Assembly: GCA_002786025.1 (NCBI GenBank)
Contig: NHNW01000054.1
Span: forward strand, 216,718 to 280,717
Origin: Zasmidium citrigriseum
Taxonomy: Eukaryota; Ascomycota; Dothideomycetes; Mycosphaerellales; Mycosphaerellaceae
Length of the DNA: 64,000 bases
Reading direction: 5' to 3'
The translations under genes were made by a program, and so were the position numbers. Below the pieces are notes generated by a model. That model made no database searches, was not told the origin of the DNA, and saw nothing but the letters and a program-made list of their open reading frames with translations. Positions 28,996 through 42,329 of this stretch are shown here, in pieces (the first letter of the stretch is position 1; every line of letters starts with the position of its first letter).

Positions 28996-29298
28996 GAACG
29001 GGCTTTGAGGATGTTACGGATATCGGTTATTTGAGGAATTGACGCCCTTCTGGGAGACATTTCTCGGGCGAAACGCAACTATTGGAGCCAGTCGAGAAGT
29101 GAGCCTTCAGATTCGAGCGGGAATGGGGCACGCAACAGATCAACGTGAGTCTTCGCGAACCTATTCCCACGAAGCACACAGCGAAGCAAGGCATTCAGGC
29201 TCCATTTAGAAACCAGTAATAGACATTTTCACGCGGCTCGAGAGTCCAGACACATATCAAAATCAACATTATCATTAACCATAAGCACAACTAGGTAA
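28996..29298. other. Spacer upstream of the transporter remnant
   Basis: Both strands were read for the missing helices of the amino-acid transporter and none were found. It contains the 3' flank of the next minus-strand gene. Confidence 0.4.
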
Positions 29299-32200
29299 CT
29301 ACACCTTCAAAAACCCATCATTATCATACAAACTCCTCGGCGTCGCCGCGATACTCCCCACCGGCGTACTCAACAACCTCGGATCCACCGTCTTCTCCTG
29401 CTTAGGCGTCGCCTCCCCCGTTCGAAATTGCGGCAACTCCAGAGACTCCGGTCGAAGACATCCTCCCTGTGTCCAGAACTTCTCGCCGTCATCCCAGACG
29501 TTCGAGCCCCTCTTCGAGGTGGTGGTGTTGTGCCCTTCACCATACGCATAAGCCGAGGATTTGGGCTTGGAGGCTGAAGACCAAGCTTGGTGTTCTGCGT
29601 CGAAACCCGCCAGGGCGCCTTCGATAACTTTCTCGAGTTGGTCGAAGGAGACTTCATCTAGAGCGCTGGCGCGGGGATCGACTTGGGGGACGCCGTGGCG
29701 GGTTGGTTTCATGTTTTCTTCCCAGGATGAAGCTGGGCTTGAAGACGAGGAGGAGCTGGCACCTGCTGCAGTATCAAAGTCGAAGGCGAAGTCGTCTGTC
29801 TCCATCCCGATCCAAGGTAGAAGTGGACTCGGCTCTCGACCCAGACGGACGAAATTTCTTGACTCGCGACTCTCACGGTGCGTTTTGATTTCGCTGTTCA
29901 TCCTGCGCAGTGCCATGGCGTTTTTGAGGACGGATTTGGCAGGGGCGGAACGGGGGCCTTTGGGACCTGTGTGCGGTTTGTCGCCGTCCGAGGTGGCTGG
30001 TCGTTGGCTGAGGGTTGGTGCTGGTGGAGACGAGGATTGCGGGATTGTTGGAAGAGGTGGCGCGCGGGCTGTACTTGGACGGGGCGTGCGGAGGTTGGAG
30101 ACGGAGCGTTGGCGGCGGTGGCGGTTGGTGGGTGCTGTTGTGGCTTGTTGGAGTTGCCATTGAGGAAGAGAGGTGGCCGTGTCTTGGATTGTGGGTGGTG
30201 CGAGGATCGGGACATTGGTTCCGAGGAAGTTGGATGTCGAAGATGGCTTGGGGATCTTGGCCATCATGGAGCTGGCGTTTTGGCTCGTGAGCTTCTCCTT
30301 GGACTTCTTGATTGCGAGGTCCGGAATTGAGCTGGGAGCCGTCTTTGGGCTCAACGGTGGCGAGTCGTCCTGCTCTCGTGCCGCACCAGGTCCGGCATAA
30401 CTCGTCGGGCGACTCTTGGGCGAGACATCCTGTTCGTCCTCTTCCTTGATGGCAAACGGCAGCCAGATACCCGAGCTCCTCTCCACTTCATCCGTACTGA
30501 AGCCATTAAACATCAATGGCGGACTGGCAGGGTCATACTCCTCCTCAGGAGCTGGCAAGTCCACCACGACTGGCAACCACCCTGGATCATACTCCTTCTC
30601 CTTCGAAATCGGCAACGGCGGCGAAGAAGGCATGTCCATTGGTGAGACAGGCGAGTGCTCAACCGGACTGTCGCCAGCTTCGTCAGGCGAAACAGGCGAG
30701 CGCTCATCCTCCGAAGACATCGCCAGTCCGAATGGAGAGGAGCTGTTGTTCTGATCATGGAAACCAAGCGTCGGACTCTCAATGTCCAGATCTATCGAGA
30801 ACTCGGGCATGGGTGCTGTGTCCGGCTGGGGCACCGTCACAGCAATCGAAGCGCGAGCTTTGCTCGGTGACGGGAACTTGGGGATAATGAAGTTGCCCGA
30901 CGAGCGATTCGATTGTCTGGAGCTATTCCTTGAGGGTCGTAGTGGGGAGACTGTCATGTTCGAATCCGACGGATGAGACGAAAGACCTCCGGTGTTGTGG
31001 TTGTATTGGTCGTACGCATTCCAGGTCGAGAGCGTCGGCGAGCTAGGCGTGAGACTGGCTCTGAGGGTCTGGATCCGCAAACAGGAGTCGCTTGAGATGT
31101 TGCGTGGAGGCATTGGTGGGCGGCTTCGACGACGTTCGCTAGCAACTGCACGCTCAACCTCAGCTCGCTCCTTCTCGACTTCGCGCTTGATCTCGTCGCT
31201 CTCGCGTTCCTCCAGAATGTCGTCCATGACGATCTCAGGCGGGCTGGAACTACCACTTAGTCCACCGCTTGGACCAAGGACTTCAGGTGTCAGGGTGCTG
31301 ATGCGGACGCAGTTGAGTCGACGAGTGTTCTTCCTGGCATTTGGCGAGCCTTTTAGCGCGCTAGGCTTGGGAAGCGAGTTGGAGCTGTTGGTATCCCACT
31401 GGAAAGGATTGCCATTGCTACTGCAGCCGGAGTCTTGGGTTGAGATACTCATCTGTCGGCGAGGTGAGCGTCGCTTCGAGCCAACGTTGCCAGAGATATC
31501 TCGGAGGGCAGAACTTCGTCTGTCTCTTGCTGCTGGAGATCCAGAAGCCGAGACTGATGATACGCGGTGGGACCTTCTGCGTGGAGGTGTGTCGACTTTC
31601 TGTACACGTCCAGCTGAGCCTTCAATCAGCGAGTTGGAAGATGAGACTCGACTGATGCTGATGCGGTCGGCTGTTGCGATTTGTGGGATTGATAGTCGGT
31701 TCTCTGCTCGGCTGCCGCCAGATGAAGTGCTGCATGAGGACAGTCGGTTGCTCAGAGCACTTTCGCTGTCATAGCGAATGCTGCCCTTGACCGACGAGCG
31801 AACTCTCTCATGCTTCATGGTGGTCAAGTTGGCATTTGGCCGTGGTCCAGTGATGTTCGGGTTCTGCCATTGGCGGTTCAGGACCGACTTGAGCTCTGCT
31901 CGATCGTCTTCCGCTACAACTTCTTCCACCGTCGGTGATGCGGCTGGCATGTCCTTGCCATGTCTTGTCAAGATGGGGCTGGTGACGAGGACAGAGCTAC
32001 CCGCCGAATTCATGCTGCTGGAAGATGACTCCCGCGAGACTGCCACACAGAGCCCTTGACGAAGTCGCTCCTCGCTCTTGACCGGGATGGGAGGTACGGG
32101 TCCTGAGGGAGGTCTGCTGAGAGGTGCACCGAGCGATACAGATCTTGCGTGCATCGATGGTCGTTGCCGTTGCTTTGGATTCCGAATCACCTTGTCTGCG

Positions 32201-33042
32201 TATCCAAATACAGCGCCGTCGGTATCCAAAACACCAGTTGACACAGATCTCAAGACCTTTGGTGGACTGTTCTGATCATTCGCGATCGCGGCTCCATATC
32301 TCGATGGTGAGTTGATGGCGAAAGACGGCAAGACGTTGGGCTTGGGGCTCTCTGGTCGATTCAGCCATTCGTCTGACACCGATTCGATCAGTCGATTAGT
32401 CTTGCGAGCCCAGTCTGATTCCACTGCGTATTCGGCGGTTTGCGCCAGACCAATATCGCCCGATTTTGGTGATCCCATCAATCGGTCTGCTGTGGCAACT
32501 GCTTGTGAAGAAGGCGGTGTTGGTGCGCGACTGTCAACTCTTGGACTCTCCAGTCCTTCCATGATAGCCGAAAGATGTTTGAGTCCCTTCAGTCGCAAGC
32601 CTTTCGATTGTCGAATGCGTTTCGGGAGCGAGACTGATGTTCGTTGGCGTTTGTCCGGTCGGGCATGTTGATCCGGCTCGTTGACGGTGTCGTTCGAATA
32701 CAGTGCATCCCAACCTGCTTGACCGGGTGGCATCAAGCTACCACACCTTACTGCGCTGACTGGCCGTGCGATTTGATTCATTTGCCTTGCTGGAGAGTGG
32801 ACAACGCCCTGCTCGAGCTCGGCCATAGCCTTCTGATGTCGCTTCCTGACGACATGGATCCGAACGGCCACACCAACGATGATCGCGAGTATAAGAACGC
32901 CAGCGCCAACTCCGGCTCCGACAATCGCGGGTGAGACTGCTGATGAACTACTAGCACCAGCATCCTGCCGAGGAAAGTTGGGCCTGTTGGCCATTGCGAA
33001 TGCGCCGCCATCAGAAGTTTGAAAAGATGCACCTGGAGCCAT
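29299..33042 (-). CDS. Large single-pass membrane protein with disordered tail
   Basis: Intronless, 1247 aa. No cleavable signal peptide; one transmembrane segment, AIVGAGVGAGVLILAIIVGV, lies at about residues 40-60 and is followed by basic VRIHVVRKRHQK, so the long C-terminal part should face the cytoplasm. Residues 70-1100 are rich in Ser, Pro, Arg and short SPxxSP clusters, consistent with a disordered, heavily phosphorylated region. The last 150 residues are more conserved-looking: LRRMNSEIKTH, SPLLPWIGMETDDFAFDFD, and DEVSFDQLEKVIEGALAGFD. Single-TM proteins with Ser-rich tails in Pezizomycotina often act at septa or as wall sensors, but I see no diagnostic domain and assign no function. 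Confidence 0.8.
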   Translation of the reverse strand: MAPGASFQTSDGGAFAMANRPNFPRQDAGASSSSAVSPAIVGAGVGAGVLILAIIVGVAVRIHVVRKRHQKAMAELEQGVVHSPARQMNQIARPVSAVRCGSLMPPGQAGWDALYSNDTVNEPDQHARPDKRQRTSVSLPKRIRQSKGLRLKGLKHLSAIMEGLESPRVDSRAPTPPSSQAVATADRLMGSPKSGDIGLAQTAEYAVESDWARKTNRLIESVSDEWLNRPESPKPNVLPSFAINSPSRYGAAIANDQNSPPKVLRSVSTGVLDTDGAVFGYADKVIRNPKQRQRPSMHARSVSLGAPLSRPPSGPVPPIPVKSEERLRQGLCVAVSRESSSSSMNSAGSSVLVTSPILTRHGKDMPAASPTVEEVVAEDDRAELKSVLNRQWQNPNITGPRPNANLTTMKHERVRSSVKGSIRYDSESALSNRLSSCSTSSGGSRAENRLSIPQIATADRISISRVSSSNSLIEGSAGRVQKVDTPPRRRSHRVSSVSASGSPAARDRRSSALRDISGNVGSKRRSPRRQMSISTQDSGCSSNGNPFQWDTNSSNSLPKPSALKGSPNARKNTRRLNCVRISTLTPEVLGPSGGLSGSSSPPEIVMDDILEERESDEIKREVEKERAEVERAVASERRRSRPPMPPRNISSDSCLRIQTLRASLTPSSPTLSTWNAYDQYNHNTGGLSSHPSDSNMTVSPLRPSRNSSRQSNRSSGNFIIPKFPSPSKARASIAVTVPQPDTAPMPEFSIDLDIESPTLGFHDQNNSSSPFGLAMSSEDERSPVSPDEAGDSPVEHSPVSPMDMPSSPPLPISKEKEYDPGWLPVVVDLPAPEEEYDPASPPLMFNGFSTDEVERSSGIWLPFAIKEEDEQDVSPKSRPTSYAGPGAAREQDDSPPLSPKTAPSSIPDLAIKKSKEKLTSQNASSMMAKIPKPSSTSNFLGTNVPILAPPTIQDTATSLPQWQLQQATTAPTNRHRRQRSVSNLRTPRPSTARAPPLPTIPQSSSPPAPTLSQRPATSDGDKPHTGPKGPRSAPAKSVLKNAMALRRMNSEIKTHRESRESRNFVRLGREPSPLLPWIGMETDDFAFDFDTAAGASSSSSSSPASSWEENMKPTRHGVPQVDPRASALDEVSFDQLEKVIEGALAGFDAEHQAWSSASKPKSSAYAYGEGHNTTTSKRGSNVWDDGEKFWTQGGCLRPESLELPQFRTGEATPKQEKTVDPRLLSTPVGSIAATPRSLYDNDGFLKV

Positions 33043-34027
33043 CTTAGTTCAAGTTGTCGCAACGTCGCAAATATAAAGTCCCTTTCGTCGCAAAGTAAGG
33101 AGAGAAATCCTGGAATGTCGGAAATGTCGTTGTCCCGCAGTGTCGTTAGTATCGTCCAGAATATGTCGTTCTCGTCGTGGCCATCACCAGCCTTTCGAGC
33201 ACCGGATGGGATCAAGTGCGCAAACTCGCACGGGCACGGTCGCAAAGTTCGGCTGCTCGTCTTTCGATGTTATGAGATCGGGCCGGTGCGGTATGCAATC
33301 CGGTCGTTGCCACAACAGGCGGTGCTGGAATGCAATGAAATGGGAGGAACACGTGGGTGGTGTGCTTAGCCAAGCACTTTCGACTGTGGTCAGTAGTAAG
33401 ACAATCAACAACAAGATACAACGATAGAGAGATAGAGAGCGTTTTGCAACGGAAAGGCAAGGAAATGAATGAATGAAGAGAGCGTTGTCAACAGGAAAAC
33501 AAACATGCGTACATGATCAGGTAGATATGGAGATTCGCGTCCATCAGCTCATCGTCAACAACGATGAAGACGATACAGTACCTTCAGGCCATCGCAACGT
33601 CTCTCATCTCTCCATCTCCTCCTTTCAGATCACAGCGACGGCGAGGTGAGGTTCACGACGTTGCTGTCAACTGGTGATGAGATGAGAGACGCGAAGATCG
33701 CACTGCCTCTCGGCGCGGTCCAAGGGGCGCGAACAGCAGTTCGCGTCGTGCATCTGCGGTGGCTGCTGCAGAGAATGGGTGCTCTGGGTGTTCTGCGCAT
33801 CGAAAAGATGGAAAGACGATGGTAGAGATGCGGTCGAGATGTGGTGTACAGGAGATGGAGCCAGTCGATGACGAGCTCGCCGCCGTTTGTCAGCCAGAGC
33901 GGAAGCTGCGAAGCGCCCATCCGGCATCACCACCAGCCATCTCCTCTTGACATCTTGCATCTTTTGGCCCAGAAATAGCTCAGGAGGCCTTGTGTTCTTG
34001 GTACATTGCGTTCATATTGCCAATTTG
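33043..34027. other. Long intergenic region between divergent genes
   Basis: This 985-bp region carries the promoters of the disordered membrane protein (minus) and the SDR gene (plus). It has GATAGAGAGATAGAGAG near 33424 and many TCGT/CGTC words. A 96-codon minus-strand frame at 33630-33920 shows no domain and is not called. Confidence 0.4.
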
Positions 34028-35264
<1,237 letters not shown>

Positions 35265-35703
35265 GTAGACAAAAGTATGAATGCTCGCGAGGGCTACATT
35301 CGTTTGATGCCTCCACCCCATTGAGAGTTCCTACACTTTGATCTGTTGACTGTCAGAGTGAGCTCTCAAGTCGCGATGTCCTGTGATCATGTGCCAGTGA
35401 TCTGGTGCAAGTCGATCCGATCGCTCAGTAGTCCTGGGCAAACGTTTAATATCAACGTCCAGGGGTGGAGATCATCTCACTGAGTCTAAATCAGTCACGA
35501 TGCGTGCTTCACATAGAAAGTATTACCCACTTGCTGTCACAGACGGGCCCCAAGTCCTACCTTGCCGGATATCAAAGGACTCTTGCACAGACATGGGCTG
35601 AAAACAGGTTACGTTAGGTCCTGATCTGTCTACTCCACTCTTATCTGCCGTGATTTTACAACTCGCCGTCTCTATATTCCTCACATGGCCACCGCAAGCC
35701 ATG
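35265..35703. other. Convergent intergenic region
   Basis: A 439-bp gap between the 3' ends of the SDR and F-box-like genes. No gene or repeat recognised. Confidence 0.4.
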
Positions 35704-36552
35704 CTAGTAAGGCGTAAAGAACCTTCTCGAACTCGAAGCTTGTGCATCGCCATCGATACTGTTGCCGCTCATGTTCTGTACGTTCAGTGCTTTCAGCTGC
35801 TGTTCCATTCCACTCCATGTCTCCAGCCTTCGTTTTCGAGCATTCTCCGCCTGATCGATATCATACGCCCCGATCGGATGGCTTGCTACAACACCCATCG
35901 CTTGTACCAGGAAATGTACATCTGCCGCCGTTAAGCCCACCATGGAGTCGCACCCTTCCTCTTTTTGCTCGTTGACAATAGGCGTAGGGACGTGAAGATG
36001 ATGTCTAATGATCTCCGCCAGCAACTCGACAGACTCCAGGCGCATGCCTCGGATGTCTCGGGCGACAGGATAGGTGCCTGTGGTGACTTCCCAGATACCT
36101 TCGGCCATTGGGCGGACGAAGCGGGAGTCCCATTCGGGTCGGAAGGAGGATGCTGAGTTGACAGAAGACCTCGAGTTGAACTTCCTTGGCTTGCGTCTCT
36201 CGATTCTGACGTAGAAGCCCACATGTCCTTGCCATCGCAAAGGTTGGGGGATGCTCCAGTGGCGTGAGATGGTCAGAGTCCGAATCCGTGAGACGTTCTT
36301 TGGACCTAGAGAATCGAGGAGAAATGTGACACCAGGGACAAGGGAGTCGGGACTGGCGTCGAGAGGAATGCTGAATGCGGTGTTCTTTGCGTAGATGGGC
36401 AGGGTCTCTTGTCTGATAACGTGGCAGACTCGGGAGATGGAAGGAGTGAGGGCGGTCTTGGGGCGCATCTCGTGTGGGTTGGGAGGATATAGGATCGGGA
36501 GGTAGGAGTATATGTGAAGGCGGAGTTCGGTGGGGAGGTATAGCAGGGACAT
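35704..36552 (-). CDS. F-box-like hypothetical protein
   Basis: Intronless, 282 aa from MSLLYLPTELRL (ATG at 36552); an ATG at 36585 would add 11 residues. The opening LLYLPTELRLHIYSYL is the F-box-like/2EXR type start seen in a very large fungal family, followed by the usual ISRVCHVIRQETLPIYAKNT segment where strongly diverged members keep R-x-E-x-P-x-Y. The rest has no recognised substrate-binding repeats. Typical F-box proteins bridge substrates to an SCF ubiquitin ligase, but most members of this family have no known function. Confidence 0.75.
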   Translation of the reverse strand: MSLLYLPTELRLHIYSYLPILYPPNPHEMRPKTALTPSISRVCHVIRQETLPIYAKNTAFSIPLDASPDSLVPGVTFLLDSLGPKNVSRIRTLTISRHWSIPQPLRWQGHVGFYVRIERRKPRKFNSRSSVNSASSFRPEWDSRFVRPMAEGIWEVTTGTYPVARDIRGMRLESVELLAEIIRHHLHVPTPIVNEQKEEGCDSMVGLTAADVHFLVQAMGVVASHPIGAYDIDQAENARKRRLETWSGMEQQLKALNVQNMSGNSIDGDAQASSSRRFFTPY

Positions 36553-37455
36553 TGTTGATAATGTCTTGTGCTGAAAATGGTCCACAATAAGGGACTGTCT
36601 GGTGAAGACAACCCGCTCCCAGCTGCAGGAAGAATGTCAGAGAAAGAGACTGTTCGATGAGAGAGGCCCCAGAATGTGAATGCAACAGGTTTGATCGCGT
36701 AGAGTGGGCTGTAATGATGGTATCTCGGTCAGCGGACTCGGGTGGCAGGAGGTGACGTTGACGGGTGGAACGATTCCTGAGCACGGGCTGCGTAGATCGT
36801 GGCACTAGCAAACGTGGCGAAGGGAATAAAGAAATGGTCTCAGAATTTGTGTAGATGTTGTCTGAGCAGTAGAAGCCCGGATAGCGACGAGAAAGCAGTG
36901 TATTGAGTGGAGAGTCGAGGTATGCGCGGCGGTGAAGTGGTTGCGACGCGAGCACGTGATCTGACGCTAAGAGCCGGGCCGCTTTTGTGTCAGGCGGAGG
37001 GTGAGGAAAGCCCATCGTCGCTGGGCCATCGGCAAAGCACTCGCTGTCCATCCCCGCGGCCGCTGACAAGCAGCCCGTCCATCGACCACAGCCCAGCAGA
37101 CGCGCGACGCGACTGCGAATTATTGACACGCCCGTATTTCACGCCGCCGCCCCCCTCAACACCGCTCCGCGCCCGTCGCCACGAGTCCTCGCCCACCCAC
37201 TCAGCCCGGCGCCAGTCGCGACACAACTCTGCGCGGCACCGCAACTGCCCCATCTGGAATCCCACTCGCGAGCCCGACAAGCCATACCACACCCCCATTC
37301 ACCCTCCGCCGCCGCCCCGCCGACTCCCTACATGCCCGTCGCCCGCGCCCGTCGCTAGGCAGAAATTGGAGAGGAGCGACGCGCGACCTCAGCTGGAGGT
37401 CTGCGCTGGGAGGAGGCATTGACCCAGGCGCATATCCGCTACACCACCACCCATC
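36553..37455. promoter_or_regulatory. Divergent promoter region, F-box-like and SNF2-type genes
   Basis: This 903-bp region is C-rich from 37000 to 37440, as expected for the leader of the remodeller gene. An open minus-strand frame spans much of it (37129-36005), but it overlaps the F-box-like gene and is low in complexity, so I do not call it. Confidence 0.45.
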
Positions 37456-40400
37456 ATGGCCGCCGTACAGCAACCCGGCATGCAGCAGCCGGGCAACAAT
37501 GCAGCCGTGTCCGCGGCAAACAGTATCTTGCCTCAGGGCATGACTAAGGAGCAGGTCCAGGCTCTGTATAAGGTAGGGACAGCAACACATTCTTGATATG
37601 GCTATATCAGACTGACATGCGCGTAGAAATATCAGATCATGAAGCAGAATGGCACGCCCGACACCGACCCCGAGATGATGAAGGCCCGAGGCATCCTGCA
37701 GCAGATTCAGCAGCGGACCGAACAGATCAAGCGCATGCAGGCGATGCGCCAACAGCAACAGGCCCAGATGAAGCAGCAAGCAGCCGCACCAAACGGCGCA
37801 CCCCAACAACAGATGAACGGATCATCAGCTCTGCCTACTTCTCAACCTGACGCCCAGGCATCCAACATGGGATCTGCAAATGGTACTCCCCAGGCCACTT
37901 CGCAACCAGGTTCCGCCAGCAATCAGCCATCCCAGATGGACGGTGCAAATGACCAGGCCTCATTCTCCAAGGATCAGATTATGACTCTCCGTGCTCAGAT
38001 GCAGGCCTTCTCGCACCTTCAGAAGAATGTACCCATTCCCCAGGCTGTCGCAGATCGCATTTTCCCATCACGACAAGACCAGAAGCCGCCTACTCCAGCT
38101 GATGCTGTTGCTGCTGCTGGCCAGGTATTGGATGATGCCGAGAAGACCGGCGAGGAAGACGGCAGGCCGCGACACCGATTCGAGACCTTTACCGACCCTC
38201 ATGACCTTATCCTCAAGCAGATCAGCTACTCAGACCACACCCACCGACCCTATCGAACAATGATCCCAAGCATCATGCCGCTGGGAGTTGACCCAGAACG
38301 CGTTCGGGAAGAGCGAGAAAACGTCGTGTACAACCGAGTGCTCACACGAAGAAACGAGCTCGGCAAGCTTTCTGCCAATATTGGTGCTTGGGATACGAGC
38401 AAGTCAGAGACCCCAGAAGACAATGCTGATCTCAAGAGACGGGCACTTTTGGAGTACAAGATGCTCGCACTGCTCCCCAAGCAGCGCGAGATGCGGCAAC
38501 GAATTGGACGTGAGATGCAAATGTCCGACAATCTTTCCATGACCGCGAATCGATCCATGTTCCGACGGGTCAAGAAGCAGTCTCTGCGCGAAGCTCGAGT
38601 AACCGAGAAGCTTGAGAAGCAGCAGCGCGATGCGGCCGAGAACAAGGAGAAGAAGAAGCACAACGAATACATCCGATCGATTGTCCAGCACTCCGAGCAG
38701 ATTCGAAACGAAGCCCATCAACAGAAGCAGCGTGTGCAGAAGCTTGGTCGCATGATGATGAACCTGCACGTCAACATCGAGAAGGAAGAGCAGAAGAGAA
38801 TCGAGCGTACTGCCAAGCAACGTCTCCAAGCTTTGAAGGCCAACGACGAAGAGACCTACCTCAAGCTGCTCGGCCAAGCAAAGGATTCTCGTATCTCTCA
38901 CCTGCTCAAGCAGACCGATGGCTTTTTGAACCAGCTCGCGGCATCCGTCAAGGAGCAGCAGCGAAAAATGCAGAATATCTACCGCCACGAACTACCTCCC
39001 GAGGACGAAGAAGACCCCATCATCGAAGACGAGATGGACAGCGAAGACGAGACCAAGCCCAAGGTCGACTACTACGAGGTTGCTCATCGTATCAAGGAAG
39101 AAGTCCATGCCCAGTCGAACAACTTGGTTGGCGGTACGCTCAAAGAATACCAGCTCAAGGGTCTGCAATGGATGATTTCGCTGTACAACAACAACCTCAA
39201 CGGTATCCTGGCAGACGAGATGGGTCTCGGCAAGACCATCCAGACCATTTCTCTCATCACCTACCTCATCGAGAAGAAGCAGCAGCACGGCCCGTACCTG
39301 GTCATTGTGCCACTGAGTACCTTGACGAACTGGAACAGCGAGTTCGAGCGATGGGCGCCAAGCGTGCAGCGCATCGTCTACAAGGGACCTCCAACGCAGC
39401 GTAAACAGCACCAGCAGCAGATCCGATACGGCAATTTCCAAGTGCTTCTGACGACATACGAATTCATCATTAAGGACCGACCGATTCTGAGCAAGATCAA
39501 GTGGTTACACATGATTGTCGACGAAGGTCACCGTATGAAGAACGCCCAGTCAAAGCTCAGCAGTACCATCTCGCAGTACTACCACACCCGCTACCGATTG
39601 ATCTTGACTGGTACTCCACTCCAGAACAACCTGACTGAGCTGTGGGCCATGCTGAACTTCGTCCTGCCCAACATTTTCAAGTCGGCAAAGTCCTTCGATG
39701 AGTGGTTCAACACGCCGTTTGCAAACACTGGTGGTCAAGACAAGATGGAACTGACGGAAGAAGAGAAGCTTCTTGTCATCAAGCGTCTGCACAAGGTGCT
39801 TCGACCATTCTTGCTTCGTCGTCTCAAGAAGGATGTCGAGAAGGACTTGCCCGACAAGCAAGAACGCATCATCAAGTGCAGTCCATCCGCGCTGCAGGCC
39901 AAGCTCTACAAGCAACTTATGTTGCACAACCGCATCAACGTTGTCGGAGCTGATGGCAAGAAGACTGGTCTTCGTGGCTTGAGCAACATGCTCATGCAGC
40001 TGCGCAAGCTTTGCAATCATCCATTCGTGTTTGAGGAGGTCGAGGATCAGATGAATCCGCAACGATTGACAAATGACTTGATCTGGCGTACAGCCGGAAA
40101 GTTTGAACTGCTGGACCGTATCTTGCCCAAGTTCCAGGCGACTGGACACAGAGTCTTGCTTTTCTTCCAGATGACGGCTATCATGAACATCATGGAAGAC
40201 TTCTTGCGCTTTAGAGGCATCAAATACCTGCGACTGGACGGATCCACCAAAGCCGACGATCGTTCCGAGCTTCTGAAGGAGTTCAATGCCCCCGGATCCG
40301 AATACTTCTGCTTCTTGCTGTCCACTCGTGCCGGTGGTCTGGGTCTCAACCTTCAGACCGCCGATACTGTCATCATCTACGACTCCGATTGGAATCCTCA

Positions 40401-41813
40401 CCAGGATTTGCAAGCCCAGGATCGTGCTCATCGTATCGGTCAAAAGAACGAGGTGCGCATTCTTCGTCTCATCACGAGTAGTTCCGTGGAAGAGAAGATC
40501 TTGGAACGTGCGCAATTCAAGCTCGACATGGACGGCAAAGTCATCCAGGCTGGTAAATTCGACAACAAGTCTACCAACGAGGAACGTGACGAAATGCTGA
40601 GAGTCATGTTGGAGTCTGCCGAAGCTGTCGAAAACATGGAGGCGGAAGAAATGGACGACGATGATCTCAACCTGATCATGATGCGTAATGACGATGAACT
40701 CGAGCTGTTCCAGCAGATGGACAGAGAGCGCATGAAGACTGAGAAGTATGGCCCTGACAAGAAGTACCCACGTCTTCTTGGCGAGAGCGAGCTTCCGGAC
40801 ATCTACATGAACGAGGAGAACCCGGTCGTCGAGGAGATCGAGTACAATCTGGGTCGTGGCGCTCGAGAGCGGACCAAGGTCAAGTACGACGATGGCTTGA
40901 CCGAAGAACAGTGGCTTGATGCCGTCGACAACGATGATGACACGATCGAGGAAGCCATCGCCCGTAAGCAGGCCAGAATCCAGAAGCGAGTCACGAACAA
41001 GGAAGGACGTATCCGCCGCGAGACTGGAGTCGACACACCACCGCCGGACAAGGACAGCGAGGAAGAGTCGCCAGCACCGAAGAAGCGCGGCCGCAAGTCG
41101 GGCGGGAAGGTCGAGAAGCGCAAAGCCGACGAAGCTTCCCTTGACGGCGCCTCTGAACCTCCGGCCAAGAAGCGTGGACGCAACCAGAAGGTTGTCGAGA
41201 CACTGTCAAAAGAGGACCGCGACTCATTACAGACAATCTTGGACAACGTGCACGACTCGCTGCAAGATCTCGAAGAGGAGTCCACTGATCCTAACTTGGC
41301 CAACCGAGGCATTATCGACCCTTTCCTGGAGCTGCCACCAAAGCAGTACTACCCTGACTACTATGAACTCATCAAGAAGCCTATTTGCATGAAGCAGATC
41401 GAGACCAAGATCAACAAGAAGCAATACCAGGGTCTAAAGGAGTTCAAGGCAGACATTGGGCTGTTGTGCAACAACTGTCGGCAGTACAATGAAGACGGGA
41501 GCGTGCTGTATCAGGATGCTAATACCATCGAGGTAAGTTTGATAACACATCTTTCATCGGAGACGATACTAATTGCGAGCAGCGTGCATGTTTGGACAAG
41601 CTCCGCGAGGAGACGGCGAAGTACCCCAAGTGGCAGCAAGATCTAGAAGACGAAAGCTCGGCGGCGGACGGCAATTCAACTCGCCCAATGTCGAGCGTCA
41701 GCACACCTCAACCAGCGAAGCCGAGCATCAAGCTGAAGCTCAACGGCGCGAGAGCGAACGGCAACTCATCGCGTGGCGGCACCGAGAGTGCGGCACAGAG
41801 TGATGAGGAATAG
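37456..41813 (+). CDS. SNF2/STH1-type ATP-dependent chromatin remodeller
   Basis: Three exons (37456-37572, 37627-41532, 41583-41813) give 1417 aa. The N-terminus has a QLQ-like MTKEQVQALYKKYQIMKQ across intron 1 and Gln/Met-rich runs. An HSA region with long basic helices spans about residues 260-430. The SNF2 ATPase follows: Walker A DEMGLGKT near 568, DEGH near 670, LTGTPLQNN, and RAHRIGQ near 973. The SnAC region comes next, then an RGRK-like AT-hook stretch, and a bromodomain (YYPDYYELIKKPICM, NCRQYNEDGS) near 1235-1355 that is split by intron 2. This is the catalytic subunit of SWI/SNF or RSC; filamentous ascomycetes commonly have one such gene, so I do not choose between SNF2 and STH1. 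Nuclear. Confidence 0.95.
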
Positions 41814-41928
41814 AATATCCTCACTCCTAGAGACGGCAATGACATTGCATCATGGAGTCGACGAGATCGAATCAGACATCAGGCGTACAATATGCTCACT
41901 CCTGAAGACGGCGATGACATTGCATCAC
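41814..41928 (+). repeat. 40-bp direct repeat, 75-bp period, after the SNF2-type gene
   Basis: AATATCCTCACTCCTAGAGA at 41814 and the matching AATATGCTCACTCCTGAAGA at 41889 begin two copies of a 40-bp sequence that both continue ACGGC(A/G)ATGACATTGCATCA. It lies in the likely 3' untranslated region. The function is unknown and the repeat may be a simple local duplication. Confidence 0.75.
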
Positions 41929-42329
41929 GAAGGCTACGGAATCTGACCAATCGAGAACGGGAGATTCGGAGACGGTGTTTGAGATCGAGGCGTTCGGTTG
42001 ATTACATAGAAGACAGCGACTGATTTGATGTGCATGGATATCACGAGACGCGGCGCGTTGGTTGGGATCGATACACCTCCAGTCCGGAAAGAGCAATTCT
42101 TACGAGGCGTTTTGAAAGGGATATTCGGGGGTTTAGTTTTGATGCGAAGATAAGAAGACTCCATTGGCTCCGTCCAGGGCGGTAGCTTTGACCTGGGCTG
42201 GCACATCTTTGCTTCGAGAGTCGCATGTAACTTATAACCAAACTTCTTCATTTTGACAAACAGTATCATTGTTTATGCTGTCTCATGCTCATATCTTCGA
42301 CTTCGTATCTCTACCTCCCACCCTTGCTC
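41929..42329. other. Convergent intergenic region before HIS3
   Basis: About 400 bp with ordinary composition. No gene or further repeat recognised. Confidence 0.35.

Noticed and set aside
33630..33920. 96-codon minus-strand frame in the long intergenic region
   Set aside because: Low complexity, no domain and several other frames open at the same place.
36005..37129. 374-codon minus-strand frame overlapping the F-box-like gene
   Set aside because: Low complexity, different frame from a recognisable gene and it crosses that gene's coding sequence.
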